A stretch of 20,978 nucleotides of DNA from Gammaproteobacteria bacterium (GTDB taxonomy: Bacteria; Pseudomonadota; Gammaproteobacteria; SZUA-21): contig QIKQ01000328.1 of NCBI GenBank assembly GCA_003233075.1, positions 1 through 20,978 of the forward strand, written 5' to 3'. Of the stretch, positions 1 to 7,721 are shown piece by piece; within the stretch, counting starts at the first letter, position 1; each line of letters begins with the position of its first letter. The notes under the pieces were generated by a model. That model made no database searches. It was not told the DNA's origin and was given only the letters and a program-made list of their open reading frames with translations. The translations under genes and the position numbers were made by a program.

Positions 1-7
1 CGCTCTC

Positions 8-47
8 GGCCATCCATGGCCTACGCGACATAAGACCGTCGTGGTCA
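8..47. repeat. Two short palindromes at the window edge
   Basis: A perfect hairpin GGCCAT-CC-ATGGCC occupies 8-21, and a second short one, GACC-gtcgt-GGTC, occupies 35-47. They are more GC-rich than the DNA that follows and look like the edge of a dispersed repeat running out of the window. I see no coding frame in 1-390 apart from these palindromes and the hairpin cluster at 119-190. Confidence 0.35.
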
Positions 48-118
48 AAATCTCCTGAGCAAATCGAAATGAGAAGAAAAAGGTTTTGTGTAAAGCAGAG
101 TAAACTCCGCGGTAAAGC

Positions 119-190
119 GCCTCGCGTGATTGAGGCCTAATCTTAATTGTTTGCGCAGCAAACGAAAATACAAACCGAAGGTCTGGTTTG
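119..190. repeat. Cluster of three consecutive stem-loops
   Basis: Three perfect hairpins lie within 72 bp: GCCTC/GAGGC (119-123 with 132-136), GTTTGC-gca-GCAAAC (149-163), and CAAACC/GGTTTG (171-176 with 185-190, 8-nt loop). No T-tract follows any of them, so a simple intrinsic terminator is unlikely. The cluster could be a structured RNA, the 3' end of a transcript from outside the window, or a repeat remnant. It lies in a gene-free stretch (1-390). Confidence 0.4.
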
Positions 191-390
191 GGTTGATAAT
201 AACGGATTGACGATAATTCGACGCTAATAATTAGCATTACCAAAAGCAGAGCAAAATATTTTGCGTAGATTTACCCCACAAAATTGCAATTTGTTTCATG
301 TTAAAAAAACTTTCAGCTTACTTCTGTCATTAGTCCGCTAAGTAAGGGCAACTATTTACCCTACTCAACGGAATAACTTTTTTTATTAAA

Positions 391-603
391 TTACTTCTTT
401 ATGCTAGCTGTTTTAGTATTTGCTTTTTTTGCTTTTCTTGCCGTTTTAGCAGCTTCTTCATTTTCGTAATACTTGTCCGTCGCATTTTCATCGACAATGC
501 AATAAACTGTTTCTTGTGCATTTAGATTTTCACTGCAAGCAGCGATCGAATTTGTACCAAAACCGAAAGCTGCTAGTAGAACGATTATTTTAAATGTTTT
601 CAT
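391..603 (-). CDS. Small exported protein, unknown function
   Basis: This 70-residue protein has a Lys-containing N-terminus and a hydrophobic core, followed by a likely signal-peptidase site after ...NSIAA (about residues 1-22). The mature part is about 48 residues. It has two cysteines (C23, C35) that could form a disulfide in the periplasm, an acidic middle, and a Lys/Ala-rich basic tail. The ATG start has a good ribosome-binding site: AAGGA ends 7 nt upstream on the minus strand. I recognise no family. The good RBS and the clean signal peptide argue that it is real. The function is unknown. The basic C-terminus could bind nucleic acid or envelope anions, but that is speculation. Confidence 0.65.
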   Translation of the reverse strand: MKTFKIIVLLAAFGFGTNSIAACSENLNAQETVYCIVDENATDKYYENEEAAKTARKAKKANTKTASIKK

Positions 604-1443
604 GTTTATTTCCTTAAGCTAGAGTTTCATGTAACGCCACAAACACGCGATTATTTATATGACGAACGATATTTCTGAGTGCAACAATATATTAGCGATA
701 CACTAAACCACAACTACCCAAACGGCTATTAATGCTAATCTTTTTCCAAACTAAATGAATCGCTTACGCTAGACCGATAATTAGCACTGAATAAATAGCC
801 ACTGACTAAAGAGCGACTATGCCTCATAAGCTACATATAAAGTGGTTCGAGGTACGTTGATCGAGAATGGGAGGGGGTATATTTTCTCAGTAGTCATGTC
901 AAAGCACTACTGATCATCAATTTATGAAAACAAAAAAGTCTCGAGGTTTCCAATATTGATTAGAAACAATTATCGCTACACAATACTAGCTAAGCATAAT
1001 ATAACACATATGCATTATAAGTAATAATCAGCCGTATGGTATCCAATTTAAAATAGGATGCGTTACGCCACTACTGTTCCACAAATATTTTGTTGCGATG
1101 TGTAGCAGTTATCAAGCGATCAGGTTGCATTAAACCTTGCCCGTCGTTGCGAGACTGCATCAGCAGATGACGCAATCTCCTAACCTAAGTTATTGAATTT
1201 CGGAGATTGCTTCGGAGTGATCGGTGATCACACCTCGCAACGACCAATTACTTTGAGATTTTTCTCGTCGTATAATAAATAATTTTGCTTATTCGTCTGT
1301 TTTTTAACGCGTGTATGCTTCTAGTTTCATGTCCCAAATCGGCAATCAATCGATTTAATCATGATGATAGAGTTAAATGAAACATTTTCATAAACTGTGG
1401 GACAGCAGTGACCTTCACTACGAATCTACTCATTATTCTACGT
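604..1443. other. 840-bp intergenic region, repeats only
   Basis: I see no convincing gene here. The stretch holds a hairpin TCAGTAGT/ACTACTGA (887-894 with 906-913, 11-nt loop), the palindromic element at 1143-1244, and two copies of the 9-mer GTTTCATGT (624-632, 1324-1332). The rest is AT-rich without recognisable features. Confidence 0.5.
1143..1244. repeat. 102-bp MITE/REP-like palindromic element
   Basis: The outer arms are perfect 11-bp inverted repeats, GTCGTTGCGAG (1143-1153) and CTCGCAACGAC (1234-1244). A second perfect 9-bp pair is nested inside: GCAATCTCC (1172-1180) and GGAGATTGC (1202-1210). The element is clearly more GC-rich than its surroundings and encodes nothing. The TTGCGAG...GCAATCTCC layout resembles small palindromic repeats dispersed in many proteobacterial intergenic regions. 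I cannot name the family from sequence alone. Confidence 0.75.
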
Positions 1444-1980
1444 TTAAAATTCTTCTTCCGCTTCTGCTTTGCCAGTAAACAAATCTGATGTCAATTTACT
1501 AAACGTATTAAACAGTAATGATGTCCTGACCGATGCAAGCGTACCCGCTGTACCACCCAGTGCATTACTGGAGTTAACCGATAATTTCTCAACTACTTTG
1601 TCGTCTTGATCAACAACAAATACATCTGCATTCAATTTATCGCTCTTTGTCACACCGGGCACGGAAAAAAATGCTTTGATTTGTGAGCGAATATGAACTT
1701 TGGTCACCACCACTTTAAGTTTTGTTTTTGAATTTACGTCTAACAAGCCTTCTCTTTTAAATAGCTTGGTCATTGATTTCGAAAATTTTTGCTTTTTAAA
1801 GTAAGCGGGATTGGTTTTTTTTGTTAAAGCATCGTCTTGTACACTAATCACTAGTGCAGAAAATCGATATTGCTTATCCGCAATTGCCTTGGCCTGTTTT
1901 TCGTCTTGTAAATTCACTTTTCCGCCACAGGCAGAAAGTACTAAGCTAAACAAAATTAAAATCAAAATTTTAGTTTTCAT
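1444..1980 (-). CDS. Envelope lipoprotein, DUF4410-like (tentative)
   Basis: This 178-residue protein begins with a classic lipoprotein signal peptide: KTK, a hydrophobic run, and the lipobox LSAC with C18 as the lipidated residue. Glycines follow the Cys rather than Asp, so sorting to the outer membrane is likely. The mature domain has alternating beta/alpha character. A segment near residues 87-130 (LKVVVTKVHIRS... then ...LNADVFVVDQDDKVV) and a small/polar GGTAGT stretch resemble DUF4410-type lipoproteins. That assignment is by pattern only. The tail is acidic (EAEEEF). The start is supported by AGGA 7 nt upstream of the ATG on the minus strand. It is monocistronic, with no partner within 460 bp on either side. 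Confidence 0.7.
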   Translation of the reverse strand: MKTKILILILFSLVLSACGGKVNLQDEKQAKAIADKQYRFSALVISVQDDALTKKTNPAYFKKQKFSKSMTKLFKREGLLDVNSKTKLKVVVTKVHIRSQIKAFFSVPGVTKSDKLNADVFVVDQDDKVVEKLSVNSSNALGGTAGTLASVRTSLLFNTFSKLTSDLFTGKAEAEEEF

Positions 1981-2057
1981 AAATAAGTCCTAGTTTATAA
2001 TTCGTCGAAATATTCCTGGCCCGCATACTTTATTGTCGGCCTAATGCTCCAAAACTA

Positions 2058-2076
2058 TATAGGGCACCTCTAAAAA
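2058..2076 (+). repeat. IS/MITE terminal-repeat-like motif, copy 1
   Basis: TATAGGGCACCTCTAAAAA matches 18 of 19 positions of the reverse complement of 10382-10400. A more diverged copy lies at 11822-11838. The GGGCACCTC + A-rich form resembles terminal inverted repeats of IS5-like elements, a similarity recalled from memory and not checked. No transposase is present. This copy and the one at 10382-10400 point towards each other and enclose the A2M-pbpC operon. Confidence 0.45.
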
Positions 2077-2328
2077 GTTTGCCATTTTGTTAGTTAACCA
2101 TGATCAATCAGACACACGAAAAATCGAATAGTTTCATGTTTGAAAAAAACCCTAAAAGCACTATTGTTAGTTTCATTATCTAGAAAACTGTTTGCCGACT
2201 AAATGCCTAATTTTGCTTAACTTTTTTACAAAAAACTGACAAAATCGAAGCCATTTTATTGCCACAATTGATCAGCTCATTGACAGCCTTAAAACCTAAG
2301 CCAGCCATTTAACTTTTCTATTCTCTTG

Positions 2329-2451
2329 GGGAGCTCTGAACAAGTCAGGGCTTCCTTAACTCAGATTCTGCAATACGCCTTCATCCAAAAGACGTATTAG
2401 GAATACGCTCCTCAAGCTCTAACTGGATAACGAGGCACCGTCCAATTAGAG
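2329..2451 (+). repeat. Tandem stem-loops upstream of the A2M operon
   Basis: Three hairpins follow one another on the plus strand. At 2329-2355 an 11-pair stem with two G-U wobbles closes the loop ACAAG. At 2372-2398 AATACG pairs with CGTATT across 15 nt. At 2417-2451 CTCTAACTGGA pairs with TCCAATTAGAG (one wobble) across 13 nt. The wobbles in the first hairpin favour plus-strand RNA. No T-tract follows. The rest of 1981-2445 shows no gene. The cluster could be a repeat remnant or part of a long leader for the operon starting at 2817. Confidence 0.35.
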
Positions 2452-2655
2452 TACATCGTAGCCAAGGAGTTTGGCATTTATGTCATTCTCCTGGTGCCTC
2501 AAACAGCAATACTCCGAGTGATTACGACATAGGGATGTGTCGATTTTTTTCGCAAGCAACTTATCAGTTCCGACCGAAAAACTGATTAAAAAACTCGCGA
2601 AAACTAAAGATTTGCTAGAATAATATTTTTTACCAATTTTTTGATTTTTAAACAT
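2446..2655 (-). CDS. Doubtful small secreted protein
   Basis: This is a 69-residue ATG-started frame. A Lys-rich N-terminus is followed by a hydrophobic stretch (about residues 17-29, LVFASFLISFSVG), which could be a signal peptide or anchor. A short mature part with three cysteines (C43, C50, C51) follows. There is no clear Shine-Dalgarno sequence and no recognisable family. The stop codon overlaps the arm of the hairpin at 2417-2451. The composition is protein-like, but the frame could be fortuitous. Confidence 0.25.
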   Translation of the reverse strand: MFKNQKIGKKYYSSKSLVFASFLISFSVGTDKLLAKKIDTSLCRNHSEYCCLRHQENDINAKLLGYDVL

Positions 2656-2803
2656 TGCGCTTACATTTACAGAGGCATAAGATCAAATAAATCAGTATCA
2701 TCAGTGTTAATGCATTCTTTACGCTGATAGCGAAAATGAAAAACAAGTGATTTAAGCTAAGAAATAAAATGACAAGCTAAGCCACAAATACTATTCAATA
2801 TTC

Positions 2804-2809
2804 AGGAGA
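2804..2809 (+). promoter_or_regulatory. RBS deciding the GTG start of the A2M gene
   Basis: AGGAGA lies 7 nt upstream of a GTG codon at 2817. It is the best Shine-Dalgarno match in the region and sets the start at GTG, just ahead of the membrane anchor. Confidence 0.7.
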
Positions 2810-2816
2810 AAGACTA

Positions 2817-5800
2817 GTGACAAGCAAATACAGATACCTCATAGCAATAAGCTTGGTTTCAGTTGTATTCATAACCTTAATTACAATGGCAGTCATTGGA
2901 AAACAAGGAAAGTCAACAGCAAACAATCCTGCTTTACAAGCTAAAGCAGCTTCCGGCAAAACCATTCAAGTCGAAGTAATCGACATTGCCGAGCGCAGTT
3001 ACAAAAACAAACCCGCCATTGCAATTTTGTTTTCAACTCCTCTTAATAAAAGTGAACGATACGATCAATACGTCGAAATTAGCAAATTTAGCAAAAGCGG
3101 AGTCAATAAGGCTAAGGGCGGGCTTGTCTTTAATGACAATGGTCGAGTTTTATATTTTACCAATGTTGACCCTCAAACTAAATACAATATTAAAGTTCTG
3201 AGTGGAATTAAAGCGGCTAATAAAACCATTCTAGATGTGATCAAAGAGAAAAAAATAACGACACGTAAAATCACTCCTGCTTATGGCTTCGCAAGTAAGG
3301 GCAGTATATTGCCAGGCAAATTAGCTGAAGGCCTGCCGATTATAACCATCAATGTTCCAGAAGTAGATTTACAATTTTTACGCGTTGAAGATAACAAGGT
3401 AAGTCAATTTTTAAATGCCTATCAGCGTAAATATAATTACTATTGGTCAGCAAGCGCCTTGAGCAAATACTCAAAAAGTGTCTACCTCGGTCGCTTCAAA
3501 ACGCAGGCCCAAGCAAACCAACGCACTATTACCCATATCCCTGTTAAAGATATAAAGGAATTACAAAAACCCGGACTTTATATTGCAGTCATGACGCAAC
3601 CAGGTCAATTCAGTAATAGAATTAAATCGACCTACTACATGGTGACAGATATTGGCTTGCACGCCAGACTATATAAAAATAAATTTCAAGTTCATGCACG
3701 TAGCCTGCTCAGCACAAAATCCATTCAAGGCGTAAAGGTCAAATTATTTAGCAGCAAGGGACAGTTGCTCGCTGAGAAATATACCAATAGCAAGGGCGTC
3801 GCCAAATTTAATTTTAGACCGCCGCATCGCTCTTCGGTGATAGCTCAACTCGACGATGATACTTCCATTTTTTCATTTAAAGATCCCGCTCTCGATTTAT
3901 CCGAATTTAAAACCAAGGGCCCGCATAATAATGACTTAGAAACTTTTGTTTACTCAAGTCGCGATTTATTTCGTCCAGGCGAAGCAATCGATTTTTCGAT
4001 TTTGTTACGTGATCAGGACGGTAAAGGTGTTACCCGCATCCCGCTTAATTTGGTCATTAAACGCCCAGATGGCAAAGCCATGCACACACTCACTTTGAAT
4101 GCGCATTCAGAAGGCAGTAAAGACCTAGGATATTTTAGCTATCGCTACGGCATACCCACAGATGGCCAAACTGGCAAATGGAGCCTAGAGGTTCGAACTT
4201 CACCTGGGTCCAAAATAGCAAACCACAGCTTTAAATTTCATGTTGAAGAATTTTTGCCCGAACGCATGAAATTAGATTTAGTCAACAAACAAGAAACACT
4301 TACACGCAGCAATAAATTTGAAATTAAAGCGGTTGGCGCCTATCTTTACGGTGCTCCAGCAGCAGGCAATCGAATCACTGCTGTGTTAAATCGTTACCCA
4401 AGCTATTATCCAGTGCCGACATTAAAAAAATTCTTTTTTGGCGATATAAATGAAGTGAAGGAAAAATTAAGAAAAGAATTTTTGGATGACAAGCTGGACA
4501 AAAAAGGCGAGTTCAATGTCAGCATTAAGCCTTTAAAAACAAAATACAATTCGCCTATGGCGATGGCTGTCACGACCAGTATTTTTGAATCAGGTGGCCG
4601 CCCTGTTACCCGTTCAATTAAAAGAACTGTCTGGCCTGCAAAAGCCCTGATTGGTGTTAGACCATTATTCTCCGGTAAATTTGCCGATACTAATAGCACC
4701 GTTAGCTTTGAAGTGATTAAAGCCACAGGCGATGGTACTTTACAAGCTGCTAAAAACCTTGAAGTAAAGGTAATTCAAGAAGATCGCGAATACTATTGGT
4801 CCTTCTCGGCTAACGGTGGTTGGTCCTATAAATTTACCGAAGCACAGTATCCCATTTTGGTGCAGAATCTAAGCATCGACACTTCAAAACGGGCGAAATT
4901 AAGCATTCCAGTTAAACATGGTAGTTATCGTTTGGAAATTAAGGATCTCGATACTAATTTAACGATGCGCCATCGCTTCTATGCAGGTTGGAACTGGGAA
5001 GAAAAATCTAAAGCAAGCAGCTCCCGACCAGACAAGGTAACAATGATCTTAGACAAGCAACGATTTAAATCCGGTGACACGGTTAAAGTTAGATTGCGCG
5101 CACCGCATCAAGGTATTGCGGTGGTATTTGTTGAAAGCGATAGACTACTCGCTCGAAAAGAACTTTACGTTTCCGATAAAAAAGACACCATTGTAGAGTT
5201 TAAAATTAAACCAGAATGGGCAAGCCGACATGATGTTTATATTACATCAATTGTATATCGCTCTGGCAAGAAAAAAGATTTCGTTACACCAAATCGTGCG
5301 ATTGGCATTACCCATCTGCCACTCGATCGAGAAAGCCGCAAGCTTGCTGTCAAACTGCAACTACCAGAAAAAATGCAGCCCAGTAAAAAATTAAGAATTA
5401 AAGTTAAAGTCGATTCGATTAAAAATGAACGCGCCATTGTCACTGTCTCCGCAGTTGATCTAGGCATACTCAATATTACTGACTTTAAAACACCTGACCC
5501 CAATACGCACTTTTTCGCCCAACGCGCTTACGCTGTGGACCAATACGACCATTATGGTAAAGTCATCGAAAGCCAAGCAGGCGTACGCGCTAAATTACGC
5601 TTCGGTGCTGGTTTCGCAGCCAAACTAAACCAAAACAAACCTGACAAAGCGAAAGTGAAAACAGTTGCTCTGTTTAGTGGCCCGGTCAATCTTGATGAAA
5701 AAGGCGAAGCCATGATCGAGCTTGATGTGCCCGATTATAATGGCAGCTTGCGAGTGATGGCAGTCGCGTTTACTAATGATCGTTATGGCTCACAAGAACA

Positions 5801-7721
5801 AGAAATCATTATTGCTTCCCCGGTTATTGCAGAAATTGCCTTGCCGCGATTTATTAGTCCAGGCGATAAATCGAGTTTAACCCTCGATTTACATAACCTC
5901 AGTGGTGCAAGCCAAAAGCTTAAAGTTAATATTGAAGTAAATTCAATGTTAAAATTTAAGAGAGTAAACAAAATTATTACTTTACAGGATAAGGAAAAGA
6001 AAACCTTTCGTTATCACATTTATGGCAATCAAGCGTTTGGCGTTGGAAAGATTTCACTCAACGTCGCGGGTAAAAAAATTGATCTGAACCGTAAGTGGGA
6101 AATTAATGTTAGACCTGCTTACCCGAGTGAACGTCGATTTGAATACAAGGTAATAAAACCGGGCGAAACTTATCTTGCCAACAAATCTTTGCTTAAAAAA
6201 TTAATGCCAGAAACTGTTGACGGCACTCTTCTAGTCTCATCAACGCCACCGCTAAATATTCGCAATGCCGTTAAAGGTTTATTGCAATATCCCTATGGTT
6301 GCCTTGAACAAACCACGAGTCGTGCCTTTCCTCTCGTCTACATTGATGAAAACAAGGCTCGAGCGGTAGGTTTAAAACCTATGTCAATTGTAAAGCGTGC
6401 CGAATTAATTCAAAAAGCATTAACTCGAATTCGGTCCATGCAAAAAACTTCTGGTGGCTTTGGACTTTGGAATTCAGCAGGTCCAGAAGAACCTTGGCTA
6501 ACGCCCTATGTCATCGACTTTATGATCGAGGCTAAAAATGCTGGTTTTAGCGTTCCAGAAGACATGTTACAAGCCGGACTAAAAAATCTTAAGACTCGCT
6601 TAGGAAATCGAAGACGAATCATAGGTAACTACTTTTACACGACCTCGCCTAAGCATTTACGTTTTTCAGCGAATGCCTATGCTGCCTATACTCTCTCTAA
6701 AGTACAGCGCGCACCTTTGGGAACCTTGCGTACTCTCTATGATAATCATCGTAAAGATGCCAAATCTGGTTTGCCACTTATTCAGCTTGGCATTGCACTA
6801 AAATTACAAGGCGACCATACGCGAGGCGATGCCTCGATTAAGTTAGGTTTAACTAAAATGCCTACCCTCTATCAATATTTAGGCGACTATGGCACGCCAG
6901 AACGTGACCGTGCTTTGGCATATGCATTGCTCGCCCGTCATGACATGCTTACCTCGCAATCCGATAAATTAATTTTTGAATTAGGAAATCGATTAAAAAC
7001 TAAATTTTATTTAAGCACCCAAGATCGCTTAGCCATTTTCCTAGCCGGCTATGAACTCGGCAAAAACAGCAATACCGAATGGCAAGCTGACTTGGTCTTT
7101 AACAATAAAACATTAGATATCGATGCCAAGGGACGTTATGTACGCGCATTTAATTTTAGTCAAATTAAAACTGGTGTCAGTATTAAATCAAAAGCCAAGA
7201 TTAAACTCTATGCCATGTTCCAAGTAAATGGCTATCCTTCAGCCGCTCCGAAGCCTCGCTCAGAAGACGTGGAAGTGAGTCGAACTCTATATGATATGCA
7301 GGGCAAAGAAATAAAACGAAAGTCATTCAAAGTGGGTGAGTTACTCATTGCGCATTTATCAATTCGAGGCACGCAACGCACCGATAACGCGATGGTAGTC
7401 GATTTATTACCGGCGGGTTTCGAGATTGAAAATTTGAATATTAGCAAAGGTGAAAATTTAGATAAGTTAATTATTAATGGCAAAAATCCGAAAAAGATGA
7501 TGGCCAACAATAATATATTACATCAAGAATACCGCGATGACCGCTTTGCTGCTGCTATTAAAGTGAGACGATGGAGATCAACTGACTTATTTTATCTTAT
7601 TCGTGTCGTATCACCTGGTGTATACAACGTACCTCCGCCTCATGTCGAAGACATGTATCGACCTGACTGGTATGGTTTGGGTGAAACTCCGGATAAAATT
7701 ACTGTAGTCAATTATAAATAA
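2817..7721 (+). CDS. yfhM: Bacterial alpha-2-macroglobulin family protein
   Basis: This 1634-residue protein is the size of E. coli YfhM (about 1650). It begins with one hydrophobic anchor (about residues 6-28) and no lipobox Cys, so it should be held in the inner membrane by a TM helix with the body in the periplasm. Macroglobulin-like domains fill residues ~40-900, including the family-typical YSSRDLFRPGEAI (from 379) and VSAVDLGIL (from 877). The thioester motif GCLEQ is intact: C1162 and Q1165 can form the Cys-Gln thioester. The surrounding alpha-helical thioester domain spans ~1130-1430, followed by C-terminal beta domains. In the known family the thioester traps attacking proteases covalently after bait-region cleavage. 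The stop codon directly abuts the pbpC start, the usual partner, implying co-transcription and coupling. The gene symbol is by homology. Confidence 0.93.
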   Translation: MTSKYRYLIAISLVSVVFITLITMAVIGKQGKSTANNPALQAKAASGKTIQVEVIDIAERSYKNKPAIAILFSTPLNKSERYDQYVEISKFSKSGVNKAKGGLVFNDNGRVLYFTNVDPQTKYNIKVLSGIKAANKTILDVIKEKKITTRKITPAYGFASKGSILPGKLAEGLPIITINVPEVDLQFLRVEDNKVSQFLNAYQRKYNYYWSASALSKYSKSVYLGRFKTQAQANQRTITHIPVKDIKELQKPGLYIAVMTQPGQFSNRIKSTYYMVTDIGLHARLYKNKFQVHARSLLSTKSIQGVKVKLFSSKGQLLAEKYTNSKGVAKFNFRPPHRSSVIAQLDDDTSIFSFKDPALDLSEFKTKGPHNNDLETFVYSSRDLFRPGEAIDFSILLRDQDGKGVTRIPLNLVIKRPDGKAMHTLTLNAHSEGSKDLGYFSYRYGIPTDGQTGKWSLEVRTSPGSKIANHSFKFHVEEFLPERMKLDLVNKQETLTRSNKFEIKAVGAYLYGAPAAGNRITAVLNRYPSYYPVPTLKKFFFGDINEVKEKLRKEFLDDKLDKKGEFNVSIKPLKTKYNSPMAMAVTTSIFESGGRPVTRSIKRTVWPAKALIGVRPLFSGKFADTNSTVSFEVIKATGDGTLQAAKNLEVKVIQEDREYYWSFSANGGWSYKFTEAQYPILVQNLSIDTSKRAKLSIPVKHGSYRLEIKDLDTNLTMRHRFYAGWNWEEKSKASSSRPDKVTMILDKQRFKSGDTVKVRLRAPHQGIAVVFVESDRLLARKELYVSDKKDTIVEFKIKPEWASRHDVYITSIVYRSGKKKDFVTPNRAIGITHLPLDRESRKLAVKLQLPEKMQPSKKLRIKVKVDSIKNERAIVTVSAVDLGILNITDFKTPDPNTHFFAQRAYAVDQYDHYGKVIESQAGVRAKLRFGAGFAAKLNQNKPDKAKVKTVALFSGPVNLDEKGEAMIELDVPDYNGSLRVMAVAFTNDRYGSQEQEIIIASPVIAEIALPRFISPGDKSSLTLDLHNLSGASQKLKVNIEVNSMLKFKRVNKIITLQDKEKKTFRYHIYGNQAFGVGKISLNVAGKKIDLNRKWEINVRPAYPSERRFEYKVIKPGETYLANKSLLKKLMPETVDGTLLVSSTPPLNIRNAVKGLLQYPYGCLEQTTSRAFPLVYIDENKARAVGLKPMSIVKRAELIQKALTRIRSMQKTSGGFGLWNSAGPEEPWLTPYVIDFMIEAKNAGFSVPEDMLQAGLKNLKTRLGNRRRIIGNYFYTTSPKHLRFSANAYAAYTLSKVQRAPLGTLRTLYDNHRKDAKSGLPLIQLGIALKLQGDHTRGDASIKLGLTKMPTLYQYLGDYGTPERDRALAYALLARHDMLTSQSDKLIFELGNRLKTKFYLSTQDRLAIFLAGYELGKNSNTEWQADLVFNNKTLDIDAKGRYVRAFNFSQIKTGVSIKSKAKIKLYAMFQVNGYPSAAPKPRSEDVEVSRTLYDMQGKEIKRKSFKVGELLIAHLSIRGTQRTDNAMVVDLLPAGFEIENLNISKGENLDKLIINGKNPKKMMANNNILHQEYRDDRFAAAIKVRRWRSTDLFYLIRVVSPGVYNVPPPHVEDMYRPDWYGLGETPDKITVVNYK

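Noticed and set aside
1143..1244. CRISPR or other regular repeat array
   Set aside because: There is a single nested palindrome, with no evenly spaced direct repeats or spacers here or elsewhere in the window.
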